From: Buxus sempervirens
Taxonomy: Eukaryota; Streptophyta; Magnoliopsida; Buxales; Buxaceae
DNA length: 64,000 nucleotides
NCBI GenBank assembly: GCA_947561395.2
Contig: OX387183.1
Span: 6,567,883 to 6,631,882 of the forward strand
Direction: 5' to 3'
Below are positions 14,301-29,300 of the stretch, piece by piece. Made by a program: the position numbers and the translations under genes. The notes under the pieces were generated by a model, which saw nothing but the letters and a program-made list of their open reading frames with translations, was not told the DNA's origin and searched no databases. Within the stretch, counting starts at the first letter, position 1, and each line of letters begins with the position of its first letter.

Positions 14301-17300
14301 GTGAATAAATAATTTCTTTTCAGGGTGAAATCTAGATAAGGTAACTGGTTCATTGAACCAGGGGTGGTTGGGTGCCTAACACCTTCCCAACCACTTAATT
14401 GAACTCCCTAACCCAGAAATCTGGTTAAAACCAAATTTGAAACTCTCATGTGATTAATTATTTCTCTTGGTGTCCATCCACACCCGAAATCGAACCATGG
14501 ATGGTGGCGACTATTGACCCGAACCAACCCCCACGGGCCGTGTTCTCACAGATACAACAATTTAATGTGTCACACCTTTTGTACAAGTGAAGATAACACA
14601 TTAAATAATTGCAAGGACTTGCCTTCCAAAGCACAAGCAACAAAGGGTAAGCATTTGTTGTCTATTTGGCCCAACAAGAATCAAGATACCCGCCCTCAAA
14701 TGGGTAAGTTACTCGGACTACAGGGCTTATTGAACCAGACATAACAGTTGTTGCAATCACTATCTTCCAATGTACACCTTTCAGAGACCTAGCTTCTTTC
14801 TTTATTTTAAAAATGAATCATATTTAACCTCGCAAAAGACTAGCAAAGCCTGAGGTAAGGAATGGAAATATCCAACTGTTTAGGAGTAGCATTAATTGGA
14901 GATCAAACAAAGTAGGTTAATTTGATTCATGCATGTCAAACGTTGACCAACGTATGCACCTAGGAGAATGCGAGAGGGTGCATGTTGAAGAAGAGAAATA
15001 CTAAAAGACCTAAATACCTGAATGGAGTCCCTAAAAATTATTTGAACATAAAAAAACTAAGAGAAAAAATAAGAAATGAAGACATTCAAAAGTGGTTAGG
15101 CATAGCATGCATTAGGGATAAAATGGAGGAGAGAATGTTAAGATGGCTTTATCATGTAAAGTGGAGACCTACAGATACACCTGTAAGAAGGTGTAAGAGT
15201 ATGCATATTGAAAAGCTAAGCGAGTAAGAGGAAGACCTAAAAAGACATGGATAGAGTATATAAAATAAGACTTACAAAAAAGGTAGATTAACTGAAGATA
15301 TGCTTTGTGATAAAGCGAGATGAAGAGATAAGATTCATGTCGCCCCCACTTTGGAGGGAACTAGCTTATGATGGTGATTATTGAAAAAAAAAACCCAACA
15401 ACAGAACTATTTTTGACAACTAAAGATGGTAAAACAAGATTGATGTTGCCACACCTATTTCAGACAAAATTCCTGCACATATTGATGAATGATGTTATAA
15501 GCATATCAGTTAAATCTAGTGGAATATCAAAAATAGTTTCGTCTAGTGAAAATTTCTTTTAACTAAACTTGGATTTCTCCATAGAATCAGAATGTAAAAA
15601 TATCATTATAGCTTTACTTTTCTTTTGACTAAACTTAGATTCTTCCATAGAATCAGAATGTAAAGATACCATTATAGCTCTATTTTTCTTCTCCAATCAC
15701 ATATTCAGGTACAAAGAACTGTTATCATTTTCTGTATAAATTCCCAAGTTGATATTGAATATTTTACTAGCATTAAAGGAACAAAAGTCATGTTACTGAA
15801 CAGGTACGCTTTAACTTGCACATATATACGTATGAATGAAAAAGGATATTCTAGCAAGCACTGAGCAATAATGGAAAATGTGCATACTTTAGGATTAATT
15901 GAACAATACCTGCCGATTTACAAGTACAATATCACCATTCTGGATATGGCGATAAACAATTTTTCCCTCGAGTTCATAATCAAAATGCTTCCCTGGTTGT
16001 GTAAGACCACCCTTTGAGGATGATAATTTCCTTGAAAGTGAAGTACGCATTTTACTGCTTGATGGCAATTTAACTATTGCTAATTTGTCTACATAATGTG
16101 TAGCTCCAGGATGGACTTCAGCCCCATTGATGACAGAATCCCTCAGCTTATTAACATTCCAAGGAGTCACTCTCTGTGTAACCACCAAGGTTTATCATGA
16201 TGATTATATTAAGCAAGGATAAGGCTTTTAGCAGAGGGAAGAAACAAAAGCAGGAACAAGGCAGCCACAGTTAAATCTACAAGAAAGTCTCAAATAAAAA
16301 ATACCCATACAAACAAAGCGTTGCATTAGTCCTTGTTCCGACACCAAAAGCACTGGTAAGTAAGGTTTCCTTTCCCTTTTTTCCCTCAAATAGAGTGCAA
16401 TGTTCAAATTGAACAACAGTAATCCATGGTCATTCAGTATTACTGGAAAATAACAGATACTAAGCCACCACCAAATTATTAATAAAGCAAGAAAAATAAC
16501 TTTAGATCAAGCTTAAAATAACTTATACATCAAACAAGGTAGCTGCTAAAATAAAACCAACTACTAATTTGGAGAGTTAACATAGTGAATGATAAAAACA
16601 CAACTACTTGAAAAATGCCACCTAGAGAGTCTACTGCTATTAGTCAAAACGTTATCTTTGCACAGCCAGTAGCACTTTACGCATCAAGTCATTTTTCACT
16701 TGTAGGCATCACATGTAGCAGACTGGTAGGTTCATCAAGGCATAAAAACAGCTTCTTGTAATATTTTTCATTAAATATACAAACATTATGCATATTTATG
16801 TTTATGTATAATCAAAAACAATGGTTCTAGTTGCAATAAGTCTTCAACCAGCATTTTTAGCCATGTGACCTACTGATGTAATGGATCACAACCCACCATT
16901 AGGTCAACCCCACTAGAAAGACTATAAGCAAACCAAAATCAACTAGATCAAATAGTTTAGACATTCCATTTTTCTATTCTTTTATAGGTCAAAAATGCTT
17001 TGAAAATTCTGGAATGAAGTACTATAATCAGATTGTTAAAATGATTGAACGTAAAAAAGGTTCTCATAATTGAATCCATTAGACTGGTAAGACACTGATG
17101 CACTGAACTACCAAGTGGCTGGTTATTTGGCTCAAGATCCTTGAATGGATCCACAAGCACCTGAACAAAGATAATCCTTCACACACAATTATATATATCT
17201 TGTATTTGTCCTAAATAAATTATTATGTTCTTAAGATGTTGACAATATAAAGCTCTTATTTTACTGTTTCTAACATTACATTATTAAACATCAATATTTC

Positions 17301-20300
17301 TACAATATGTAATGGGCATATTAAGGTAAATCCAAACCATCCATTACCGGAAAGAGAGAGAGAGAATAATTGCCATTATAGAAAGAGAGAAAAGGAAAGA
17401 GGGCCAATATATCTTCCGATTAAATAAAGAGTATCTTTACTTCTATATCCATCCAGTGGCAACGCACTTTGCAATGAATATGAGTACCATTTCTAATCAA
17501 AATATACTTTCACATGCTAAATTGGAAACAAAATAAATGCCCCTTTTTGTCATAAACTGCTATAACTTCACTATAACAGCGAAATTCTTAAAACCACGAA
17601 TGTGTCTGCATACAGGTATGTGCAAGGATACGAGAAAACGCAAGGATCTTACATACATGTTATTGCAATTTCCAACTACCATAATTAGTCACACATTACC
17701 TCTGGATAGGTCAATCGCAAAGCAAAATGAGGAGGAATCCCAATTTCATTAACTGCTAAATAGGGATCCGGAGATATGACAGACCGGCATGCATAATTAA
17801 CCCTCTTTCCCATCATTTTCTGCCGGAAGATTCCCTCCTTTTTCTCCAGTAACTGACATATTCCAGTAGCCATATTGTGTTGACCTACCAGCAAATGCAG
17901 CAAGGCAAGCAATTAGCTACAACAAGGGGCGGGATTGAGTTAAAGAACTTTCTAAATCAGCGGTTGGAAAATATTAAGGATTGACACAATTGAAAGACAC
18001 CAAAAAACAAAAGACAAATTTACAAACAGAAACTGAACACCAACGAAGACATTACAGGGCATTTCGACTGCCAATAACATAGCAAATAAAACAGTTTCCA
18101 TGGCTTATTAGAAATCTATATGCAATAAAGGGGTAATAGATTTACATGAAAAGCCCAAGAACAAAGTATGTTATACATACATAGAGAGAGTGAGAGAGAG
18201 AGTAAAGAACAAGGTATGTTTTACATACACAGAGAGAGGCACATATTCAAGTTTGTTTGCTAAACTCCCCTTTGTCTCTGGTTTTTTATGACTTCACAGA
18301 TCTGCATAAGAATCTTCAGATTTCTTAAGATTCTACAAGTAAAACACTTTGGGCGTCTTGTAGATCAGAATTGAAGCTTCAAATCTTCAGTTAAAATGTG
18401 TTTTTTTTATATTTTAAGGACTTAATCAAACTATAAATTAATGATTTTAATACAGATGACATACTGACACCCAATCCATCATTGCTACTTTTAATTAATT
18501 TCTGAAAATTCTTTTAAATTTTTAGATCAAAAATCTTTTTAAAATGGTAAAATTTATTTTAAAATACAATAACTATCCTAAAATACAGGGAAATATATCT
18601 GAAACATAGAAAATAAAGTTGAGCATATTTTTGTTAGTTATTTTGAATTTTGGACAGTAATTCATTTATTTAAATTTTTCAATTGAAAATAAGATAAACT
18701 AATAAAAATTTTTCAATTTCGAAATAGAGAAAAACATTTGGTAAACTGATACAAAACTAATAAAATTTCATTGCAAGTAAATTTTTTTGAAATTATTTGA
18801 ATTATGCTAAAAATATTTATTTGAAATATTAATTAAAAATCAAACGAAAAATAAAAGAAGTAAAAAATATAAAAATATTTTAAAATACAGAAAAAAGAAG
18901 CAACAAAAACAGAAATAATTTTGAAAATAATAATATTCAATTACTAATCCAACTAATTGGTTATTGATTTATTATTTATACATATTATAATAAAAAAGAT
19001 TATAATTTTCTAGATAAATTGAGGGTAAACAGGATTAGTAAACCAAGGGTAATGAACAATCCATGTTCTATTAATTATGTATATAAAAGTTTTAGGATTC
19101 TTAAAACATAAAAAAGAAAAAAAAATCGTTGAAAATGACAAAATGTTAAAAACTGAAACAAAATTATTCAAAAAAATAAATTTTGAAAATATGCAAAAAA
19201 GTATATTATAAAGGTGACTGGCTAATTACTAGTAGATTGTCACTGACTTCTTGTAAATTGTATGCTTTGTGGGTTTGAGGCTCCATTTTTTAGACTTCCA
19301 CCTGCCGCCTACTAGGAGTGTCAATTGGTTCAATTAAAGCCAAAATCCAAATGAACCAAACTGGAAAGATATCAGCTCAGCTTGGTTTTTTTTCCAATTC
19401 AGTTTGATTATGGTAATGTAAAACTGATTTATTTCAGTTCAAGTTCTATTAAACCAAATTGGAACTTTTTTAGTATAAAGCATAAACCGAAAACTGAACC
19501 CAAAAAAACCAAAGTTCTTTAATTCCACATCGGTTGGGAGACAGCCTCTCACAACCCATACTCTTTATAGAGGGTGATGCTCCCTTTACTTGGCTTGGTG
19601 GTCCTTTATTGGAGCATCCAGGTTCAAGTTCGATAAAATCGAAATAATTATAAACTCTAAATCAGAATAAACTCTTACGAAAATTATAAATTCAATTTAT
19701 TTCAGTTCAAGTTCTATCAAACCAAAAGGGAGTGCATCAGGCATATGTAAAGTTGGACCCAGACTCACTGGCACAAAGCACATTTTGAGAATGATCTCAT
19801 ATTGTGATTTGTGACAACGAGGAGACCTATAAGCATTTCTCACAATCCTGTCCACCATGACCGGGAGAAAAATATAGATTGATTCCAGCCAAATGTCTTA
19901 GACTCATCCAATCTAACACAAATAAGGATCAAGCAATCCATATTGATATAGAAACTAACAAATATAGCTGCCAATGTCATTACTTTAAAGCCTTATCCCA
20001 ATCCAATAAGGTGAGAGCAAGACAATGGTTCTCCTAATAGAACAAAGTTGGACAGAGAGCAACAAGACAATCAAAGAAATAATTCATATTACACACAACA
20101 TGACCTGATTTTTTTTTTATGAATATAATGAAGGATATATTATAAATAAAGAATAGAAAGAAAACAATCCATACAACTGGACCCATGAGGAATGGGAACA
20201 CTAAAAACCCTACAACTACTCAATAGATGAGAAGTAAAATCTATGCCAATCCCTAACAATCTCGGGTATGCCCAATCCACTGAACTCTAGTCGGACTGAT

Positions 20301-23300
20301 ACCCAGGAGGCAATCGCCACCATGATACGTACACTCCACAACATGCTCTACACTCCCCCTCCGATCGTGGAAGATCCTCCGATTCCTTTCAAGCCAAATA
20401 TGCCATACCACTGAATGAAAGGCTATGCCATGCATGATATGCCCTCTCCTTTCTAAACCACTGAAACACCAATGATCAAGTAGATGTATGATGGATTTCG
20501 GCATAACCCAAGATACACCAATGAGGCTAAGAAGCCTCAACCATATGGTCCAAGCAAAATGGCGCTCCAAAAATATGTGATCAATTCTTTCTCCGCCCTC
20601 TATGCACAACATACAAACTTGAGGGGATAAAGCTATCTTTTTGCACCTCATCTGAAGTCGGTCAGATGCATTAATCCTATAAGGGAGATCTGTCAACAGG
20701 AATGCCACTTTGGGCTTCCGTAACCAAGACACAAAAAAGGAGGAAGGAGGGTTCCCCCCCCCCCCCGACGAAGAATGTTGAAAAATGACTTACAAGTTAC
20801 AAGAGAAAGAACCTGACGGGGAGGCCGACAATAGAGCTTTGTCAGGACAAGAATCAATGAACACGTCCTTAAGATGGCCAAGGAGGGAAGTTAATTCCTC
20901 AGCTTCGACGGATCTAAGGTCTCTACGAAGAAGGAGATTCCAAGAGAGGACCAAGAGAGAATGTCAGACACGAGTGCCTCGGGGGTATAAGCAAGGTAAT
21001 AAATGTGTGGGAAAGCGAGTGATAAGACCTCACTCTCCCACCAATGATCAAGCCAAAAACGTATAGAAGAGCCAAAGCCCACTAGCAAGCGGAAATGAGG
21101 ATAAAATGAGGGTGCAATTGCAATGACGGCTTTCCAAGGGCTACATCCCATCGGGTGAGCCCTCATATTAATAAACCATCCATTATCTCCCAACCCATAC
21201 TTGCTAACAATCACTTGGTGCCAAAGACTCGCTTGGTCCGTGCTGAACTGCCAAAGCCACTTTGCCAACAAGGATGACTTGCGCAAAGCTAAATTGCCAA
21301 CGTCTATACCCCCTTCGTTTTTTGCCTTACGTACCTATTTCCACCCAACAAGATGTGTTTTCTTTTCCCCAACTCCCTCCCATAAGAAATCCCACTGGGC
21401 TTTTTCTAAAATAGCAACTACTCTCCTAGGCATACAAAAGAGAGACATGAAATACACTGGAAGGTTGGCTAGAACAAATGTTATTAAGGTAATCCTACCT
21501 CCAAAGGACAAGTAATTTCTCTTCCACAATGCCAACCATTTCCGCTTCTCTTTCAACTGCTGTAACAGGGAGCACAAATCACCCATTTCCACTTCTCTTA
21601 AGGCTCTCCTAAAAGGGAGATTGCAAGACGAGCCACCCAGACTAGATTCTAAAACCTCGCTAACCAATGCTTCCAGGAAGGTCACCAACCGAAAAATCTG
21701 AGGAAAACGAGAAGAAAGGGTTTCACGACCCTACCATAAATCAAGCCAAAAACGGATAGACATCACTGAGCCAACACAAAAACAAACCTGGGAATAGAAG
21801 GATGGGGCTAAAGACACAATTGACTTCCAAGGGCAACAGAGAGAGGATCTGATTCTAAGGTTCAGATCCCCCCCATTTCCTACCACACCATACATGCACA
21901 AATCATCTTAAACCTACTCTTTTATTTTTATTTTTTTTCTTCTTTCCAGTTATTTTGGAAACACCTAACTACTCCTATATCTATTCATTCCTTATCTTTC
22001 CTAGTATTCCCATATATCCATCTCAACATCCGTATCTCAGCAATGTTCATCCTATGAATATGTTTGGTTGACCTAAATCCTGGTATCATTGCTTCATCTC
22101 TACCATTATTGTTATTAAACTTACACTCCATACACTTTTTTATTTCAACTTATTGTAACCATTTTAATTCCAAATTATCCCTCCATAACTCTAATTTTGC
22201 ATTAATTCCCACCCTAGTTTGATCCACCAAAACTAAATTTGCAAATACAATGGAAAAAGGCACCTTATCCTGAATATGCCTCGTTAATTCATCCATAATT
22301 GAAGCAAAAGGATAAATCTCGTAGTTAAAACTTGGGTTTACACCTACCATTATTGGAAACGCATTTGTGTCACTACCAAAGCTCTATTTCAAGCTAGCTC
22401 TCCCACATCAATGTCTTTAATAACATCAATAAACGCTGGTACTTCCTTTCTGTCCTGAACACACCAAATTAACTCCATTGGGAATCCGCCATTTGCTTTT
22501 TCTAAGTCAATACTCAATAATTGTTTAAGAAGATTGCCTTGATCCTAGACCTACCTAACATAGAGCCAAAATTTGACACGGTATAATTATAGCTTATGTT
22601 CCATCACTCTTTCTATAATTTCATAGCATGGCACAGAAACTTAATTCCATGATAATTGACACAATTCTTTACATCTCCTTATTCTTATATAAAGGTAATA
22701 ATGCTACCATGCTCTTCCTCAAAACATTTGACACTTTCCAGTCCTCAAATTCCCTCAAACAATTTGGTCAAGCAAATTATACCAATCTCCCTCACACACT
22801 TCCATTCGTCAATTGGAATACCATCTAGTCCTAAGGACTTCCTATTTTCAATTTAGCTAAATCTCTCTTGATTCCAAGCGCATCATTCCTACTAACATAA
22901 CAATGTTTTATGGCTCTCTAATAACTATATTTGTAATCGGTAGATGTTCCCCATACCTTCACAATTTTAAAAATTTTGAAAATATTTTCTCCATATTTAC
23001 TTGATCTTTTCATCCCCTATACTCTTGAATCCTCACCCTTAATGCTCTTAATGTATCTACTTCATCCAAATCTTCTTTTCCTTTCTCTTGTTCAAACACA
23101 AACCAATATGCTTAATGATGCACAAAAATTACTTGAATTTCAAAACCCAATATGCCGTTCCATTGTCTTATCATAAATGACAAGCACATAACCAAAGACC
23201 ATCAATTCGAATTATCCATACACATCGTTTACCATATCGCCAACACACTAATAATTCCACACTAGAGCCACTGGAAACGCAACAACATAGGGTAACATTC

Positions 23301-26300
23301 ATTTCCATCTATGCTATGAAATATAAATTGCATAGGGCAATATATCATGACTTTTTTGGGGGGAAGGGGTGGGGGATACCATATGTGTCACTATTAGAAA
23401 CATGTGTAACAAGCTAGCGATATATTAGTGGCACATAGTGATGTATCAATAGAATGCTGAAATTGACGAAAATTCCAGCCCAAAACTTTACTTTTGTGAC
23501 AGAGACATACCAATGATACATTGGTAATGTATCGTCAAGCACAAGGAGCAACATATCCCTCAACAGCAATATTGAAAACCTATCTAAATTTTTTCTTCCT
23601 ATATAATAGCTACCACCCACGCGCGCATGCACACATCCACACAACCATCCACCCCACATACATTGTCATTTTCTTATCCTACCTAAGTTCCACAACTTCT
23701 TTCAAACAATTAAAGGTCCATAAATATTGTATTCCTCCATCACAAACTTTTTCCTTCTTTTTTTCTTTTATCTACAACCATTAAATAATTTTCACAAATA
23801 ATTGTAATAATTGCCTTCTTTTTCTTTTGGATTTCTATTTTGGCCAAAAAGCTCTTTAGGACCATATATAACAATTTTCAACAAACTATTTTACCCAAGT
23901 ATTGTACATTGTTAGAAAAGCTTTTTAAGCCAAAGAACAAAGTCAAAAGGAAAAACCAATGTTATACCTTTTGCCATTGAAGAGGATCCAACCCCAACAG
24001 AATATCAAGAAATGAAAAAAATATGGCCCCTTGCAAAGAAGGTATCACACCTTCAAGCATTAAAAAACATTCAAAGTGATATACGCAAAAGCAATGACAT
24101 AATAGTATATCATACCCCATATCTTCAATAAGATAATGTATCTCTTGTCTAACTACATCTAGATACCCTTTTTTCATTTTTTTTATAATGTCTTCATATA
24201 ACCTTTTTAGCTCCTTCAACTCCCACCAACTCACAATTCATAAATGCCATCATAAATCTCTATTTTACATGCCTAAGCCATTTGAACCTAACTTCCTTCT
24301 TCTATTGGAGCTTTTTTGGCTCCTCTAAAACATGTTTGTCCCACACATAATCTTTCATTTCCATACAACAAACATGCAAACCAAAGAAATACCATTAACA
24401 CTAACAAGTTGACCTATAATTGCCCATCATATATCTCTATACATCATAGCAACCTTATGCTCATCATATAGAATTTTAAGCCATCCTGCTCTGATTCAAT
24501 GTGCAACAACATCAAGATGCTCGTCTTATGGGTGATTAGTTAGAGCCTAGAGGTAATTGAAATGTTCAACAATCAGCGTAAAAGCTTGATAAACTCCTTA
24601 TGAAATGTACAACAGATCAAAGTTCTTAAACTCCTCATAATATATCAAATAAATAAATACACATATTCATAAATAAACAATGTTTTCAAATGCTAAAATA
24701 CTCAGCAAGGCAAGGATGTATATAAAAACAAAGTGTGAGGTGTAAGCCTCGTGTGCATTAATTATATTGAACAAACTAAAATTAAAAGTTATACGACATA
24801 CCACAAGCATAAGACAAATATAAAAAGGGCCAAGGAATCATGAAAAGGATATTGCAAATATTCCATAAATGCCTAAAAATCTATAAGGAACTCATTAATT
24901 CAAAATAAAGCCTCAAAAGAGCTTAATAAACGTAAACACTAGCTCATTTAAAATAGGGGTTTAGACTCCACTTTTTTATCAAGATAACTTCAATATACAA
25001 GATAACGTGGAATCCGTGGATCACATGTTGTGCATAGCTCAGTGGCTCACGAAATATGGTTTGCTTTCTTGCAGAGGTTTGGGGTTCATGTAGAAGTGAA
25101 GTGTTATGGATCTTGATGCCAGCGGCAATCCTTTGGTCAATGTGGAAAGAGAGAAATAACAGTATTGTCATGTGAAAATTTCCAAGATCTGTAGAAGCCT
25201 AGTTCTTTTTCTCCCCGGTACACTCTTGGTATACATGTATTGTCCTTTGGACAGCTTCTCTTTTCTTCCTTATTTTTTTTTTTGATAAGTAATGATATTT
25301 GATTAAGAAATGAGAAGTACATAGTACATAGTACATAGTACCTATGAGAAAATATATTTATTACGAAAGTAATAAATATATTTATTACCGATCGAAAAAA
25401 ACTTCAATATGCAAGACGCAAGTCTTGATATATGATGACCCTAAGACATGATGCATTAAGCATCAGACCTCAAATAGGTATCACCTCGTAGATAAGACCA
25501 TCATGTGACAGGCCTTAGGTTGGCATCATAGGATTGAACCTTGAGGCATAAACCTCACATTTAGCACCACAGCATTTTACTTGAGCCTCTTCTTCGTGCT
25601 GCATTAAAGGCATAGGCCTCAATTTTTATTTTTTATTTTTGATAAAACCCCTTTAGGCCAAAATAGACCAATCAGGGCACATGAATGTTTGTGTGTGTAC
25701 ATCGTAACTAGCAACTTTCCTGATCCAGAAAGTATCCCAGTTTAAAATTCAAGTTGAAATGAGAACAATAAAGATGAAATTCATAGCATGAACAATAACT
25801 GAATATGAAGCCACACAGTTGCAAGTGTTTTGCATGGTTTTAAGAGAGAATTTTATTATGCTGTAAAAAAACTTTTAAGGAAAATTTTGCTCTTTGTCAT
25901 ACTGCTGATAAAGAACAAAACAGAAAAGATTCAAGACAAGAGAAAGATCAATGAAAGTGAAACTCTGATGCCGTTCAGAAAGGAAAGTTTATAAGAAATG
26001 TCACTGATTCAGAAAATTTACACCCATGGTTGTTGGAACCAATTTATTCCAATAAATTCTCAGTAATTGATCTTGCTAGCCAGCTCCAAAATAAACACAG
26101 GACAATTGAAATATGAAGGTTTTGTCAGAGGCAACGTCTAAACAGCTATTTATTCTAACATTGGGGCCCTCACATGGAACTAAAACAAAGCACAAGGCAT
26201 GATCACTCTTACAAGCATTAAGGAAATGAAAAGATTGGGCTTCCATAACACCATCCTTTAAGTCAACAATACTAATTCTGGCATCAAGAAAATCAAATGA

Positions 26301-29300
26301 GGATGGAACAAAGATCAAATGGCAAACAAATTTTGAAATTTTATGTCAAAGATAGTATCTTATTTGTTGATTTCTAAAGATTGGCTGATAATGAAACAAA
26401 TTTCCTACAACACGAGGGTGCTACTAGACATGCTGTCTGAAGTGGGACTTCATTATTCCAAACAAATACGGTGCCCCTTACTTTTGTTTTTTGATGTTTA
26501 TTTGGCCCATCTCCTGGTCTCTATTATTTGTCCTTTTTACCTTAAAAAATTCAGTTATTGACAAAAACATCCAAACGTTTATGTTACCAATCAGGGGAAA
26601 CAAAGGAAACTAATCTGATTGATCCCTCTGTTCTGCAAAACCTAAAGCCCAACAGAAATATATACATGGTAAAAAGTGAAGATATTCATAAATTACAGGT
26701 ACCAAATAAATACATAAATGACAAAAAGAAATAAAAGAGGACAATGTAGATTTTCACCACTTCCAGTCTTGCTATCAAACAACACATTAACAGATTGTTG
26801 TAGGTCCATCCACCTAGCAATAACCTTCGATCGTTCTGACTTGTTGACATGTGCATTCCCTAGAGAGATATTGGCCTCTAGCACCTTGCCTAATAAAACA
26901 GTTTGAGGATGTTCCATAACCTAAAAATAAAAACAACTAACATTAAACATATCAACATTCCCAAATCTTATTACAAAAAATGGAAAACAAACGAAGGAAC
27001 AAACAAAACAAGAAAATAAAAATATAAACACACAAAACAAAGAACCAAAAAAGATTAACAACATCTCAATATTAGGAAAAATATAAAGCCTCAGGAATAT
27101 AAATGCAAACTCTGTTCAATCACATATCACTATATATGGTAAATTTCCAAACTAGTTGATTACTTTATAAAACAAATGTGCGTAGAAGTTGAAGACCCAA
27201 AGTGATACGGAGGAATACAACAGCTAAAAAAAAGTATTTTGATTAGACTCATCAGTTTTCAGACTTAAAAACCCCAAACTGAAAACCAATCATGAATCGA
27301 TTTATCTTTAATTGAATGCATTTATATTTTAGATTTACACGATGACACTTTTTTTAACCCAAAACAGTTTTGCTTTTGTATTTTTTAAACAAACTTGCTA
27401 CCATTTTGATTTAATAATATGGTAGAATCAAGGGACTGGGGCTTAAGAACCCATCAGAATTTTGGAAAGCAGATTTAAATACATATCACACAGTTCAAAA
27501 GGACTTGATATATTTTCCCTTTCTATTTTCAGACTCCATCAAAAGCGTTCAGTCTCAGCTTTAATGATGAATTTACATGTGCATTCATGTTACCTTTTGG
27601 GGCAGAAGAGATCTACAGAAAACCTACATGAATGTTCATTGGAAAGAAAATAATTCCTATGTCTATCAGGCAGATGAATGTCATATACCAAGCCGATTTT
27701 TTGTGTATAGAGTCTCTCCAATGGATCCTTCTAATTGTTGATCCTGCTCTTGCATAAACTTGCCAAATGTGCAAATTACCATGGAATTAAACTTATGATT
27801 CACACAATGAACTTGAGGAAAAGAGTGATTGAACATAGATTAAGACTAATAACTAGAGTGGCAGAAAACCAATTTAGATTTATGCCTAGAAGGTCCACTA
27901 TATAAGCTATATTTTTCTTAGACAATTAATAGAAAAGTTTAGAGAAAAGAAAAACACCCGCATAAAGTTTTTATTGAGTTTAAAGAAGCATATGGTAGGA
28001 TTCCAATAAGATTAATTTGGTGGACTTTGTATAAGAAATGTGTAGCAATTAAACATATTGATGAATTAAGGACATGTACAAGGGAGTCTTAACTAAAAAA
28101 ACTGTTGGCAGCGAGACAATTGAGTTTTCGGTTAACACAGGTATGCAACAAAGGCCAGCTATTAGCCCTTATCTATTCGCTTTAGTTATAGACAAGTTGA
28201 CGAATCATATCCAAGATGAAGAGCCCTGGTGTATGTTATTGCAGATGACAGTTAAGTAGGCCACACTCGAGAGGAAGTAAATGATACCATAAAATTAAGG
28301 CATTTTAAAATAAGTCATGCTCTTTTAAACAAATAACAATATAAATAATAAAACTATTAGAATTGACAATCAAGATATCCCTTTAAGCAATAAATTCAAA
28401 TATTTGGATCAGTAGAACAAAATGGTGGCGAAATTGATGAAGATGTAGTAGAGGGGATTAGAGCTGATTGGCTTAAGTGGAGGGGTACTTGGAGAATACT
28501 GTGTGATAAGTGACAACCGTATCAATTTACATTAAAAGGTGAGTTTCATATGATAGCAATTAGACCAACAGTGTTGTATGGTACCAAATGTTGGGTGCCA
28601 AAGAAACAATATATTCAGAAGATGGGTGTTACAAAGATGAGAATGCTACGATGGATGCATAACAAAATTCGCAAGGATAAAGTAAAAAATGAAGATATTC
28701 AAAAGTGGTAAGGTATAAAATGCATTAAGGATAAAATTAAGGATAGTAGATTAAGGTAGCTTGGAAATGTAAAGCGAAAACCTAGAGATGCACTTATAAG
28801 AAGGTGAGAGAAGATGCATATTGAAGGGTATCGAGAGGAAGACATAGAAAGACAAGGATGAAGTTAATAAAAAAAGAATTACATAAAAATAAATTAACTA
28901 AAGAAGTAATTTTTTAAAGAACGGGATGGGCAGACAAGATTTGTGTTGCCAACCCCACTTTGGTGGGAAATGGCTTATGTTGATGATGATAATGATGATG
29001 TCATGGATCTTACTGTTGACCAATGGTTGAGAATACATGAACCCTCACCTTTTCTCAATCCCCAAGTTGTCAATAATTAAAACATTGATATGGAAAATTT
29101 CAAGATGATTTCATGACTTTAAGTCTCTTGAAGCACAGGAAACATAGATCCAACTCTCCCACTTCTACGCATTAAATAGTATAAAAAAAAAGCAAGTAAA
29201 TGCCCATTGACATGCATTTTATGGCGAAAATTTCGGATTAAAAGAGTTAATCAAAAATATGGATTAACCTATTTTTCTATTTTCACATTTAACATATAAT

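Noticed and set aside
16957-17160. Minus-strand ORF considered as an extra NRPA1 exon
   Set aside because: Exons 8 and 9 join in phase as TYPE|RVTPWN, the conserved protein order, leaving no room for it.
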